Origin: Bacteroidales bacterium | GTDB lineage: Bacteria > Bacteroidota > Bacteroidia > Bacteroidales > Muribaculaceae | Assembly: GCA_019416285.1 (NCBI GenBank) | Contig: DXXM01000009.1 | Coordinates: 1 to 64,000, forward strand | DNA: 64,000 nucleotides | Direction of reading: 5' to 3' | In this document: positions 8,519 through 18,536 of the stretch, piece by piece | Layout: every line of letters begins with the position of its first letter | Position numbering within the stretch: the stretch's first letter is position 1 | Notes under the pieces: model-generated | What the model was told of the DNA's origin: nothing | The model's input: the letters and a program-made list of their open reading frames with translations, nothing else | The model's database searches: none | Position numbers and translations under genes: made by a program

Positions 8519-10855
8519 TCAGTTGCGCCAGCGGGGGTCGCCGACGTTTTTCTCGGTGATGACCGAGGGGAGAGTCTTGTAGCGGAGCGCCGAGTGGATG
8601 TCGGCGGGAGCTTCGTGGTCGCGGGGCGACGGGGTCGATGCGTCGTATGAGGTGTAGGGAGGATTGGGGTTGGTGAAGAGGTCAGTGGCGCGGAGTGCCT
8701 TGCCGCTGTCGTCCTTGAGAGCCTTGACCACGAGATCTTCCTTCTCACCGAGGTTGCCGGGAGTCCAGGTGATGGTGCCGAAGGAGTTCTTGACGTTGGA
8801 GAACTGCGAGCCGGTGAAAATCTTGTCGTCCTTGTCGTGAGAGTCGGTGCAGCCTACGGAGTAGTTGTCTTTCACGTCGAATGAGAACTGTCCGCTTCCC
8901 TTGACCTGACGGATGTCGGCTCCGGTCTGGTAGATCGAGCGCGAGTCGGCGCCATCGCGGGCGATGACTATGAGGTTGCGCTGGAAGGAGTAGTAGGAGC
9001 CGCCGGGAACGTAGCGGGTCTGGAAGAAGTTGCGGCCCGAGGAACGGGTGGAGAAGTTGATGAAGGTGTTGCCTTCGATGCGGATGTTCCACTTCACGTT
9101 GTCGGAGTAGTTGATATCCTTGTCGTTGTCGGATATGAGGGCGGTGCGGGGGCTGTCGTACATGGTGTTGTTGGTCCACTGGAAATCCTTGTAGATATTC
9201 GAGGTGGTCTTGGCACCGTCGCCGGCAATCCAGGCATAGCCTCGGCCGTTGTTGTCGTAGTAGCCGCAGTTATAGAAGAGGTTGCCGTCGACGATAATCT
9301 TGTTGAAGGTCTTGTCCTTCTTGCCCTGCACGCGGAGGAAACCGCGAATCATGCGCTGGAAAGTGCAATTGCGGACTTCGAGTGACTGGAAAACAACTTC
9401 CATACCGTCGGAGTACATGTTGGCGAAGTAGTTGCCGGATGCGGATGCCACGCCTGTCTCCTGATGGCCGTAGTTGTAAGCCTTGGGGCAGTCGAAGTCG
9501 ATGTCCTTGAAGATTACCGAGCCGACCTCGATGGGGAAGTCAGACTCGCCGGCCTGACGCTGGCGTCCGAACATGAAGTTGCAGGTGTTGAGTTCGGCTG
9601 TCTCTGCTCCGTATTCGTCGAGACGGACACCGAGGCCGCCCATGTAGACCTTGGCGCGCTTGCCGCGGGCCACGTCCTCAGGATTGGTGGCGAGGGTGAA
9701 GCCCTTTGCAATCACGGGGTTCTCGTAGAAGTAGTAGGCCTTGTCGCCTTCGAGGTAGAACACCTGACCTTCGGCGAGACGCACATTGTTGGCGAAGTTG
9801 CCGATGATGGTGTCGAGGGGCGATGCGTCAAACTCGACGGCGCCGGGGATGGGGTCCTTGGCCCAGACCTTGTGCTCGATGAGAATAGGCTCGCCGGGAG
9901 TGCCGTAGATAGGCTTGGATATAGAGTTGTAGCGGGCGTCGACGATTGCGGGCTTGGATTCGTTGACAGCGTTGATTTCATACTTGGCATTCATCGTGAG
10001 GCCGCCCACGCGGAACGCGGCCACACCGTCGGTAAAATCAGAGGGCTGGAGGGTGTAGTTGAGCCAGCGGGAGTCGATGGTGGCGTCGGGGGTATCCTTG
10101 GCGGGAGTGATGACGAGCTTGTCGACCTTGAACTTGGCGGTGGCCATGTCGTTTTGAGTGCCGTCCTGCACGAAGTCGAAGTTCTTCTGGAAATCCTCGA
10201 ATATGCCCTGATATTCGGACTGCTTGGTGGCGAGTTCCTTTACATGGTCCATGACATTTACATTGAGAGTGACGATGAAAGCGTCGTTGCTCTCGGCAAT
10301 CTCAGCCTTGACGAGCTTGGGAGTGGCATAGCGGGGCTCGGTGGTGAGACCGGCCTGTTCAGCCCACTCGCGGCCGTTGCCCATGCCGTACCACTTGGAG
10401 TGATGGGCCTCATTGCCGTCGGGATGCAGCACGCGGATTGCGAAACGGTAGCCCTGCTCATATTCGAGGTCGTCGATGCGGAGTGTGAGCTGGTCGGCGG
10501 GAACAATCTTGGAATACTTGCCGTCTTCCCACTGGTGGAGACGGTCGGTATTCGTCCAGTCCTCCTCCTTGCCGGAAGTCAGGCCGGCCTCGGGGCCGAA
10601 CTTGATTTCGTAGCCGGCGGCGCCGCTGACACCGTACCAGGCGAGAATCACGGAGTTGAGTTCCTCGGTGAGCACGCGCATGCCGTAGGGGTCGTCCTGC
10701 ACGCCTGTGTTCTCGTAAAGACGGAACATGGTCATCGGCATACGGTCAAGATCCTCAGCCGGATTTGCCGGCCCCATGATTTCGTCGTCCTTCTGACAGG
10801 AGGCGAAACCGAGGGCGAGTATGGCGGTAAGGCAATATAATAATGTCTTTTTCAT
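8519..10855 (-). CDS. Surface lipoprotein with Fn3, DUF4957 and DUF5123 domains (copy 2)
   Basis: 778 residues, with the same plan as the protein at 276-2597: lipobox GFASC (Cys20), acidic tether, Fn3-like module with YRFAIRVLHPDGNE, then beta-helix-like repeats (for example NCTFQRMIRGFLRVQG and NTMYDSPRTALISDNDKDINY) and the shared C-terminus GDPRWRN. It is the last gene of cassette 2, 40 bp after SusD. The C-terminal half is closely conserved between the copies while the N-terminal region differs in loops and ligand-facing segments, consistent with paralogues tuned to related pectic ligands (inference). Confidence 0.85.
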   Translation of the reverse strand: MKKTLLYCLTAILALGFASCQKDDEIMGPANPAEDLDRMPMTMFRLYENTGVQDDPYGMRVLTEELNSVILAWYGVSGAAGYEIKFGPEAGLTSGKEEDWTNTDRLHQWEDGKYSKIVPADQLTLRIDDLEYEQGYRFAIRVLHPDGNEAHHSKWYGMGNGREWAEQAGLTTEPRYATPKLVKAEIAESNDAFIVTLNVNVMDHVKELATKQSEYQGIFEDFQKNFDFVQDGTQNDMATAKFKVDKLVITPAKDTPDATIDSRWLNYTLQPSDFTDGVAAFRVGGLTMNAKYEINAVNESKPAIVDARYNSISKPIYGTPGEPILIEHKVWAKDPIPGAVEFDASPLDTIIGNFANNVRLAEGQVFYLEGDKAYYFYENPVIAKGFTLATNPEDVARGKRAKVYMGGLGVRLDEYGAETAELNTCNFMFGRQRQAGESDFPIEVGSVIFKDIDFDCPKAYNYGHQETGVASASGNYFANMYSDGMEVVFQSLEVRNCTFQRMIRGFLRVQGKKDKTFNKIIVDGNLFYNCGYYDNNGRGYAWIAGDGAKTTSNIYKDFQWTNNTMYDSPRTALISDNDKDINYSDNVKWNIRIEGNTFINFSTRSSGRNFFQTRYVPGGSYYSFQRNLIVIARDGADSRSIYQTGADIRQVKGSGQFSFDVKDNYSVGCTDSHDKDDKIFTGSQFSNVKNSFGTITWTPGNLGEKEDLVVKALKDDSGKALRATDLFTNPNPPYTSYDASTPSPRDHEAPADIHSALRYKTLPSVITEKNVGDPRWRN

Positions 10856-10895
10856 ATTATTAGTCAGTTGATGATTTTAGATTAAGGGTGAGTTT

Positions 10896-12908
10896 TTATC
10901 TGTAACCGTATTTGTTGACATATTTACCCTGGGAGCGCGTGATGACCGCACGGGGATAAGGAAGAATATAGCGCACTGCCGGGAGTTCGTCGACCGTGGG
11001 GAAAGTCGAGGGGTTGGGAGCGGCCACATAGTTGCCGTTGTTGTTGATGAGGATGTTTCCGCTCTCGTTGCAGTAGATATAGCCGCGCAGAGAGTAAAGG
11101 AAGTGGGCTGTGGGCTTGGATGTGTTCTCGTCAAACCAGTTCATGTAGTCGGCGCGGGCCACGGTCTGCTTCTTGCCGTCAACCTCGACCTGGACTTTCT
11201 CGTCGCCGCTTGCGGGGAGACGGTAGGGATTGACGATGTAGACTACACGCACGTTGGGGGATGCCTGAGGAAATTTGGAGAATGAGTAGTAATCGCGGTT
11301 GGGCACGTTGTTGAGATAGTAGAGAGAGTTCATCCACTTCTGGTCGTAGGCGGTGCCGTTGCCGAAGTCATACTCCCCTACCGCGCTGTCATAGCCGCTT
11401 CCGCGGTCGGCGGCGGCATAGTAGCGGAAGAATGTCCAGAAGAGGGCCTCACCGAGCATGTTGTTGCGCACGAGGTCACGCCAACGCATGTTTTCGCCTG
11501 CAAATTCAAACTTACGCTCGTCGAGCACAGCCTTGAGGAACGAATCCTTGTCCATAGCGCCGCTGTAGGCAGCCTTGTCGGGACGCGTGGGGAAGGCGCG
11601 GTGACGCACCTGCTCGTAGCGCTCGATGGCCTTGGAGGTGGGGGCGCCGTTGAGCTCGTTTTCAGCCTCGGCCGACATCAGGAGCACGTCGGCGTAGCGC
11701 ATGTAAGGGAAGTTGAAGCCGGTGTTGCCCTCGGATGCAGAACCGAGACCGTTTCTGTTCCAGAGTTTCGACCATTTGCCGTTGTAGTTGGTGCGGCTGT
11801 TGTTGAGCTGGGCCTCACCCTGGTTGTTGTAGCCGAAAAGCTGGTTTACAAAGTCACGGCGCACGTCGTCCTCATCGAAGAGGAAGCGATAGAGGGCATT
11901 GAGCTGCGCGGAGCTCGATGCCTTGCCCCAGGCGTGGGTGGTGACACCCGACTGGTTGTCCATCTTCGGGCCGTGGATATAGCCGATGTTGCCGGTCGAG
12001 TGGGTGCCGAAGGGGATTTCCCAGATTACGTCGTCGCCGGGAGTGTAGTCGTAGTTACATTCGCCCGCGAATACCTCGTGATACTGCTTTGAAAGAGTGT
12101 GGGAGGAGCGGGTGACAACCGAATCGCAGTATGCGGCTGCGGTCTTGTAGAAATCCTTGTAGTTGTCGGGGCGCTTCATGGTGCCGAAGTCGTCGCCCTC
12201 GGAGCGGAGGGAGTAGCCGCCGGCAGTCATGGCGAGGCGGGCAACCATAGCCCATGCCATATCCTTGGAGATGCGCTCGGGGCCGTCGGTGAACGACTGT
12301 GCGGTGGAAAGCTGCATCTTGGGAGCGATAGCCTTCACATCCTCGATAAGATCGGTGAGGATTTTGGTGCGGTCCTCGACGTCGTAGATTCTCGAGGGGC
12401 TCTTGTAGGAAGGGAGCAGGGAGTAAGGCACGTCGCCGAAATACCACACGAGATCGTGGTAGAAAATCGAGCGGAGCACTTTGGCCTCGCCGAGCATCTG
12501 CATGAGCTCGGCGTCGTCCTCGTCGTAGATATCGGCATTCTCGATACCGTCGATGAGCATGTTGGCACGCTCGACGCCGACATAGAGGTCGTCCCAGGCC
12601 TTTTTGATTTCGCCGCCGTCGGGGTCGCACTCATAGCGCTGGTAGGCCGACGACGAAGCGAACTCGCTGTCATTGATTTTAAACTCCACGTCGGTGTTGA
12701 ACGAGAGTTTTTCGATGAAGTTCTGACCGTAGGTGTTGTTGGTGAGCATCGCGGCATAGACACCGTTGAGAGCGCTGCGCATCTCCTTCTTGTCAGAGAA
12801 AACATATTCCGGCGGATTCTTCGAGGGGGCGTCCACATCGAGATAGTCAGAGCAGGAAGCGAGCGCCACTGCGGAGAGACCGGCTAAAAATATATTGCGT
12901 AATTTCAT
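10896..12908 (-). CDS. SusD/RagB family glycan-binding lipoprotein (copy 2)
   Basis: 670 residues. Lipobox LASC (Cys19), SDYLDVDAPSK start, conserved FPYMRYADVLLMSAEAENE and LDERKFEFAGENMRWRDLVR blocks. It lies 37 bp after SusC copy 2 and 40 bp before the DUF5123 gene. Compared with copy 1 the framework is nearly the same, but the region before the conserved C-terminal block (about residues 490-600) differs, where SusD-like proteins often carry ligand-contacting loops. It is predicted to form the lid of the SusC copy 2 barrel. Confidence 0.95.
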   Translation of the reverse strand: MKLRNIFLAGLSAVALASCSDYLDVDAPSKNPPEYVFSDKKEMRSALNGVYAAMLTNNTYGQNFIEKLSFNTDVEFKINDSEFASSSAYQRYECDPDGGEIKKAWDDLYVGVERANMLIDGIENADIYDEDDAELMQMLGEAKVLRSIFYHDLVWYFGDVPYSLLPSYKSPSRIYDVEDRTKILTDLIEDVKAIAPKMQLSTAQSFTDGPERISKDMAWAMVARLAMTAGGYSLRSEGDDFGTMKRPDNYKDFYKTAAAYCDSVVTRSSHTLSKQYHEVFAGECNYDYTPGDDVIWEIPFGTHSTGNIGYIHGPKMDNQSGVTTHAWGKASSSAQLNALYRFLFDEDDVRRDFVNQLFGYNNQGEAQLNNSRTNYNGKWSKLWNRNGLGSASEGNTGFNFPYMRYADVLLMSAEAENELNGAPTSKAIERYEQVRHRAFPTRPDKAAYSGAMDKDSFLKAVLDERKFEFAGENMRWRDLVRNNMLGEALFWTFFRYYAAADRGSGYDSAVGEYDFGNGTAYDQKWMNSLYYLNNVPNRDYYSFSKFPQASPNVRVVYIVNPYRLPASGDEKVQVEVDGKKQTVARADYMNWFDENTSKPTAHFLYSLRGYIYCNESGNILINNNGNYVAAPNPSTFPTVDELPAVRYILPYPRAVITRSQGKYVNKYGYR

Positions 12909-12945
12909 TTTTTCTTTTCTTAAAAAGAGGTATTTAGACTTTTTG

Positions 12946-15900
12946 TTAGAAAGTGACGTTCAGACCGAACACGTAGCTGCGGCTGCGGGGATAGCGGTTG
13001 AAGTCGAAAGAAGGAGTGAGACCGCTCTGCACATCCACCTCAGGGTCATAGCCTGAATAGTTGGTGATGATGAAGGGGTTGGTCACCGAGGTATAGAAGC
13101 GGAGCTTCGACATGCCGACCTTGCTGATGATGTTCTGCGGGAGGCTGTAGCCGAGAGTGATGTCGGTGCAGCGGAGGAAGGAACCGTCCTCTACGAAGTA
13201 GCTCATGGTCACGTCCTTGTTGAGATCCATCGGGTTCCACATGGTCTGTCCCTGGTTCATCTCGACATAGCGGTCGTAGGCACCCTGCATCCAGGTGTTG
13301 CCGTAGAGACACTCGGGGCCTTCGGCGTAGCGCCAGCGGTTGGTGAACGAAGAAAGTACATTCTTGAAGTTGTTCTTGTTGTCGATTGACGATGACAGAT
13401 AGTAGGCGGTGGCGTTGTAGACGTCGAAGTCAAGGAAGTAGGTGAAGTTGGCATTGAAGTCAAAGTTCTTCCACTGGCCGTTGAGTCCGAAACCACCCTG
13501 AAGGCGGGGAGTTGTGCGGCCGATGACGGTGCGGTCATTGTCGTCGATCACGCCGTCGCCGTTGAGGTCCTTGAACTTGGGCTTGCCGGGGAGGGTCGGA
13601 GCGCCTGACTGGGAGTTGTCGAAGATATTGTCCATGCTGACGGTACCTTTCTTGGGATAGTAGGTAGCCTTGGGCACGTCATAGTCGAACTCGTCAATCG
13701 AGTAGAGACCGTCGTAGACGAAACCGTAGATGAGACCTACCTCACCGCCCACTTCAAGACGGTAGTTGTAGCCGCCGTCCTTTGAACGGCTGTGGGTTTC
13801 GTAGAGATATTTGTTGTCGCCGGTGAGCTTGTCGACCTTCATCTTGTTTGCTCCGAGGTTGAAATTTGCGGAGAGCGAGTAGTCCTTGCCGCGGAGAATG
13901 TCGCCGCTGATTGCGATTTCGAAACCGCGGTTTGTCACCTGGCCGATGTTCTGATACTGCTGGGCGTAGCCTACGGTCGAGAGGATGTCGGCCTTGTAGA
14001 TAAGGTCGGATGTGGTGTTCCAGTAGTATTCCGGAGTGATACGCAGACGGCCGTTGAAGAGCGAGAGGTCAACAGCAAAGTTGCGGGTAAGGGTTGTCTC
14101 CCACTTCAGGTCGGGGTTGGGCATGTATTTGTCGGGACCGTACCAGAGGAGGCCGTCGTTTGCACCGCCGGATTCACCGAAGGCAGGGCCGTTGGTGGTG
14201 TTGGTCACATAGAGGTAGCGCCACATGTCGGCGTCGATGTTGTTGTTGCCGGCCTTACCGATGGCTGCGCGGAGCTTGAGCTCTGAGAGCCAGGTGAAGT
14301 CCTTCATGAAATCCTCGCTTGAGAGAACCCATGCGCCGGAAACCGAGGGGAAGTAGCCCCACTGGTGGCCGGGAGCGAACATCGAGGAACCGTCGGCACG
14401 GAAGGTGGCCGAAAGTAGATACTTGTGGTCATAGTTGTAGTTGAGCTGACCGAAGTATGAGGTGGTGCGGTTGGCGGTGCCAAGTTCTGAGGTCGATTCG
14501 TAGGGTGAGCCGAGACCCATGTTGTTGAGGGCCTTGTCAGCCGAGATGTTGTCGGGGAAGTAGCGGTTCTTCTGGTAGGACTTTTCGTACTGCTTGTTGT
14601 AGAGCTCGAAACCTACGAGAGCGTAGAAGTTGTTCTTGTCGCGCACTGTCCAGTCGTAGGAGGCGGTGGTGGTCCAGGTGTAGGAGTTGGTCTGGGTCTT
14701 TTCGATTGCCGCCACGGGATTGGAGTTGTGTTTCTTGCCTTCGGAAGTCAGACGGCCCCAGAAGCGCTTGTCGTCCTTGAACTGAACGGTATAGACACCT
14801 TCGGTGCGGAGGGTAAGTCCGTCGATGGGCTTGTATTCGAGTGACGCCTGGTTAGCGAAGGTGTATGCGTGACGCTTGCGGACGTTGGTCTTGATGTCGG
14901 CAACAGGGTTGGTGTAGGTGAAGATGCGCTCCTGGTCGGGGTCGATAGTCTCCTCAGGCCACCATGCGCCGTCACGCTCGCGGATACCGTTGGTCGGACG
15001 GTAGCGGAGTACGTCGATGATACCGCCGGTACCTACGTTGTCGCCACCCGCGCCTTCGTCACGGCGATAGGTCATCTTGGGGTTGTACTGGAAAGTAAGA
15101 TTCGGAAGTATCTTAGTCTGAAGTTTGGTGAGGATGTTGGTGCGGCGCACGCCTGTGCCCATGATGATACCCTCGTCATCGGACTGTGTGATCGACACAT
15201 TGTAGCGGGTCTTGTCGTTGCCGCCGCCGATTGACACATTGGTATTATAGGAGAAGGGATTGTTGCCCATCACCTCGTCCTGCCAGTCGTGGGTACGGGT
15301 CTGCTTGTAGAGGTCCATATCCTGCGGGTTGCCGAAGTTGTAGCGGAACAGACGGGTCTGCGAGTTACGGGTGGAGTGACCGGTGGCGTAGTCCCACTGG
15401 TAGTTCACGAAATCGTAGGCGTTCATCAGGTCCAGTTTCTTTGAGATGTGGCTGACGGAACCCTGGGCATTGAACGATACCTGGGTCTTGCCCTCCTGAG
15501 CCGACTTGGTTGTCACGATGACAACACCGTTACCACCCTTGGCACCGTAGATGGCGGTGAGGGAGGCATCCTTGAGGATGTCGATGCTCTGGATATCGCT
15601 CGGGGGGATGTCGTTGATGTTGTCGGTCTGGAAACCGTCGACGATGTAGAGGGGGTCGTTTGACTGGGTCACTGACGTCGCACCGCGCACGCGGATGTTG
15701 ATGTCGGCGCCGGGCTGACCGTCGACTGTGGTCACCTGCACACCTGCAACCTTACCCTGAAGGGCTACGGCGGCAGAAGTCACGGGGACAGCAGCGAGTT
15801 TGGTTCCTGAAATGGAGCCTACCGAACCGGTGAGGTCGCGGCGGGCACGTGTGCCTCCATAACCGATCACAACAACTTCCTCAAGCGTTTCAGAGTCTTC

Positions 15901-16239
15901 ATGAAGAACGATTTTGATTTCGGTCTGGCCGTTTACAGGAACTTTTTCAGTCTTATAGCCGATGTAGGTCACGACGAGGGTGGCGTTTCCGTCGACTTTT
16001 TTGAGGGTAAAGTTACCATCGAGGTCAGTAACCACAATATTCTGTGTGCCTTCGACCTGAACGGTAGCTCCGATCAGAGGTTCGTCTGTGCCGTCGAGCA
16101 CCGTACCGTTTACGGTGAGCTCCTGCGCGTTGGCATTGAAGCCGACGCAAAGCACCATCAGGAGGAGCATTGTTTTCCAGTGCGTTGCAAAGGATGTGTT
16201 ACGCAGCCATTGACTACGACTTGCAATTAAGTCTTTCAT
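12946..16239 (-). CDS. SusC/RagA family TonB-linked outer membrane transporter (copy 2)
   Basis: 1097 residues from the ATG at 16239. A longer reading frame exists from a TTG at 16281, but the ATG matches the paralogue's start (MKDLI..SRSQWLR) exactly, so the extra 14 residues are rejected. Domains are the same as in copy 1: long n-region signal peptide, regulatory-like beta-sandwich, plug with LYIVDGFQTDNINDIPPSDIQ, barrel ending in Phe. Divergence from copy 1 is concentrated in extracellular-loop-like stretches such as the region after GFVYDGLYS and around GPDKY. It is the first gene of cassette 2 and is divergent from the GH28 gene; no convincing -33/-7 pair was found in the 767-bp gap. 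Confidence 0.96.
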   Translation of the reverse strand: MKDLIASRSQWLRNTSFATHWKTMLLLMVLCVGFNANAQELTVNGTVLDGTDEPLIGATVQVEGTQNIVVTDLDGNFTLKKVDGNATLVVTYIGYKTEKVPVNGQTEIKIVLHEDSETLEEVVVIGYGGTRARRDLTGSVGSISGTKLAAVPVTSAAVALQGKVAGVQVTTVDGQPGADINIRVRGATSVTQSNDPLYIVDGFQTDNINDIPPSDIQSIDILKDASLTAIYGAKGGNGVVIVTTKSAQEGKTQVSFNAQGSVSHISKKLDLMNAYDFVNYQWDYATGHSTRNSQTRLFRYNFGNPQDMDLYKQTRTHDWQDEVMGNNPFSYNTNVSIGGGNDKTRYNVSITQSDDEGIIMGTGVRRTNILTKLQTKILPNLTFQYNPKMTYRRDEGAGGDNVGTGGIIDVLRYRPTNGIRERDGAWWPEETIDPDQERIFTYTNPVADIKTNVRKRHAYTFANQASLEYKPIDGLTLRTEGVYTVQFKDDKRFWGRLTSEGKKHNSNPVAAIEKTQTNSYTWTTTASYDWTVRDKNNFYALVGFELYNKQYEKSYQKNRYFPDNISADKALNNMGLGSPYESTSELGTANRTTSYFGQLNYNYDHKYLLSATFRADGSSMFAPGHQWGYFPSVSGAWVLSSEDFMKDFTWLSELKLRAAIGKAGNNNIDADMWRYLYVTNTTNGPAFGESGGANDGLLWYGPDKYMPNPDLKWETTLTRNFAVDLSLFNGRLRITPEYYWNTTSDLIYKADILSTVGYAQQYQNIGQVTNRGFEIAISGDILRGKDYSLSANFNLGANKMKVDKLTGDNKYLYETHSRSKDGGYNYRLEVGGEVGLIYGFVYDGLYSIDEFDYDVPKATYYPKKGTVSMDNIFDNSQSGAPTLPGKPKFKDLNGDGVIDDNDRTVIGRTTPRLQGGFGLNGQWKNFDFNANFTYFLDFDVYNATAYYLSSSIDNKNNFKNVLSSFTNRWRYAEGPECLYGNTWMQGAYDRYVEMNQGQTMWNPMDLNKDVTMSYFVEDGSFLRCTDITLGYSLPQNIISKVGMSKLRFYTSVTNPFIITNYSGYDPEVDVQSGLTPSFDFNRYPRSRSYVFGLNVTF

Positions 16240-16885
16240 GTTGTGTTTCAATAATAATAAATTAAGATTTCTTTCATGCAAATTGGTTGATTGATAGCGG
16301 ATGCTGTTTGTTCAGGTCGGTTATGACACTTGATTGTGATATGGTTTATGGATTAAACAAAGCTGTAGACATGGATTTATCGGCAGAAAATGGTACCCGA
16401 GTGCGGCGGTTCGGAGCGGAAAAATGCGGGAACCTACAGCCGGAGGACTTGAATTCTACGATAAACAGGAGGGGAGAATGAGGGGTGGGGAGAGTGCTTT
16501 TCAGATAAAGGTTTCCCTATGAGAGTCGGGAAAGGAAAAGGACAGCAAAAAGCTGTGGGAACATGAATGATTCCTCTTACAAATCAGAATATCGCAAGAA
16601 ACGGGGGTTGGTGTGTGTTTTGCGTGCTTTCTGTAATTAGAAATCTGATGCGCTGTGTGTTTGTACGTGTGTTTTTTGTTTGTGAATGTAAAATTACTAA
16701 TTAGTCCTGTTTCGTGCAAATATTCCCGGCTAATTTAGCTTATTTTAATAACTTAAACGTTTTTACTTAATTTTATCTATCGGCGCGGCGGGGTGCTCTT
16801 TCTGTCGGCTTCCTGTATTATACCTATAATATATAAAAGGAGTGGCCCTAAAATTGTTAACATTAAATAATAAATGTGATGCGAG
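16240..16885. other. Divergent intergenic region between SusC copy 2 and GH28
   Basis: About 650 bp with no credible gene. It carries the SusC leader with the 9-codon upstream ORF (16277-16248) and a T- and G-rich middle part (about 16600-16690). It is the likely site for regulator binding that coordinates the transport cassettes with the enzyme operon, but no operator could be pinpointed and no regulator gene lies in the window. Confidence 0.4.
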
Positions 16886-16916
16886 TTGGTGGTTCGGCGT
16901 GATAGTATTAATTTTG
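16886..16916 (+). promoter_or_regulatory. Predicted promoter of the GH28 gene
   Basis: TTG at 16886-16888, 20-nt spacer, TAATTTTG at 16909-16916: a full match to the Bacteroidetes -33/-7 consensus. Predicted start near 16922 leaves a leader of about 85 nt before the ATG at 17007. Confidence 0.6.
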
Positions 16917-17006
16917 TAACGTGCGGACAAGACGCATTTTAAACCCGCACCTCATTTCCTGTTCAAACCCAATCATTATTATAAACACGCATTTCATTGT
17001 ATAACC

Positions 17007-18515
17007 ATGAAGAAATTTGCATTGATTGCCGCCGCTGTCTGCGTCAGCCTCTCCGGATTCGCACAGCAGCAAAACGGCAAAACCTGTTGTAAAAACGGCA
17101 ACGCGGCCGAGTGCGCTCCCGCAAAGACCTGCACCGCCTCCGGAACCTGCGACAAAAAGAAGTCATGCTGCTCCAAAAGCCTTGACGCGAAAGAAGCCTG
17201 GGCCACACTCTATCCCCAAATCGAGAAAAACATCAAGGCTCCCACATTCCGCGACAAGGACTATAAGATTTTCGACTACGGCAAGAAGTCAAAGACCAAA
17301 GGTTTCCTCTACACCGAGCTCATCAACAAGGTGATTGACCTCTGTTCGAGCGAGGGTGGCGGCCGCGTCATCATCCCAAAGGGCACATGGCTCACCGGCC
17401 CCATCACTCTCAAGAGCAATGTCAATCTCCATCTTGAGGAAGGCGCTACCCTGCTCTTCACCGACGACACCAGCCAGTATCCCATCGTCAAGACCCGCTG
17501 GGAAGGCATGGACTGCTACAACTACCAGCCCATGATTTACGCCTACCGGCAGGAAAACATCGCCATCACAGGTAAAGGCACCGTCGACGGCGGCGCGTCA
17601 AACGAAAACTGGTGGCAGATGAGCGGCAAACGCGGCTATGTCGAAGGCCCGATTACTCAGAAAATCGGCCGTCCGCTCCTTCAGGAGTGGAACGAAAACG
17701 GCGTCCCCGTCGAGAAGCGCATCCTCGGCGACGGCTACGGCATGCGTCCGCAGCTCGTCAATCCCGTGGAGTGCAAGAATGTGCTCATCGAGGACGTGAC
17801 GCTCCTCCGCGCCGCCTTCTGGGTGATTCATCCCCTCTACTGCCAGAATCTCACCGTCAAGGGCGTACACATTCAGAACGACGGCCCCAACGGTGACGGC
17901 TGCGACCCCGAGTCATGCAAGGATGTGCTCATCGAAGGCTGCTATTTCGACACCGGCGACGACTGCATCGCAATCAAGAGCGGACGTAACCGCGACGGCC
18001 GCGAGCAGGGTGTCCCCTCCGAAAATATTATAGTGCGCGACTGCAAGATGAAAAACGGCCACGGCGGTATCGTGGTAGGTTCTGAAATTTCAGGCGGTTT
18101 CAAGAATCTCTTCCTTGAAAACTGCGTGATGGACAGCCCCGAGCTCGACCGCGTGGTGCGCATCAAGACCAACGCATGCCGCGGAGGTGTAATCGAGAAT
18201 ATCTACGTCCGCAACGTCGAAGTGGGCCAGTGCAAGGAATCCGTACTGAAAATCAACCTCGTGTATGAGCCCAAAGAGAATTGCGACCGCAGCTTCCCCC
18301 CGACTGTCAAAAACGTGTGGCTCGACAACATCACCTGCAAGGAAAGCAAATATGGCGTGATGATTGAAGGCTTCAAGGAAATCTGCAACATCGACAATAT
18401 CAACGTCGACAACTGCCGCTTCGACGGCGTGACCTCCGGCGGAAACTCAATCACCGGCCTCACCAAAAACGTCCGCTTCAACAACCTTTACATCAACGGA
18501 AAGCTGGTGAAATAG
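17007..18515 (+). CDS. GH28 polygalacturonase with cysteine-rich N-terminal segment
   Basis: 502 residues. Sec signal peptide (cleaved near FAQ20), then a 35-residue segment with nine cysteines (residues 27-56), then a GH28 right-handed beta-helix. Family catalytic signatures are all visible: N295-G-D297, D318-D319 in DTGDDC, H352 in GHGG, and R385-I-K387. GH28 enzymes hydrolyse alpha-1,4 bonds of polygalacturonate; endo or exo action cannot be decided here. It heads the pectin enzyme region, divergent from the SusC/D cassettes, with its own promoter. The cysteine-rich part is not a normal part of GH28 and may bind metal, form disulfides or act as a spacer (unknown). Confidence 0.93.
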   Translation: MKKFALIAAAVCVSLSGFAQQQNGKTCCKNGNAAECAPAKTCTASGTCDKKKSCCSKSLDAKEAWATLYPQIEKNIKAPTFRDKDYKIFDYGKKSKTKGFLYTELINKVIDLCSSEGGGRVIIPKGTWLTGPITLKSNVNLHLEEGATLLFTDDTSQYPIVKTRWEGMDCYNYQPMIYAYRQENIAITGKGTVDGGASNENWWQMSGKRGYVEGPITQKIGRPLLQEWNENGVPVEKRILGDGYGMRPQLVNPVECKNVLIEDVTLLRAAFWVIHPLYCQNLTVKGVHIQNDGPNGDGCDPESCKDVLIEGCYFDTGDDCIAIKSGRNRDGREQGVPSENIIVRDCKMKNGHGGIVVGSEISGGFKNLFLENCVMDSPELDRVVRIKTNACRGGVIENIYVRNVEVGQCKESVLKINLVYEPKENCDRSFPPTVKNVWLDNITCKESKYGVMIEGFKEICNIDNINVDNCRFDGVTSGGNSITGLTKNVRFNNLYINGKLVK

Positions 18516-18536
18516 CAGCCGAGGCTGTTCCTGTAA

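Noticed and set aside
9464..10840. 458-codon frame opposite the DUF5123 copy 2 gene
   Set aside because: Codon-bias shadow; the minus-strand lipoprotein is well supported.
276..16239. Composite transposon explaining the duplicated cassettes
   Set aside because: No transposase, terminal inverted repeats or target duplications were seen; simple tandem duplication fits.
16240..16281. Upstream extension of SusC copy 2 from a TTG codon
   Set aside because: The paralogue starts at the equivalent ATG (7993) and lacks the extension; the signal peptide begins normally at 16239.
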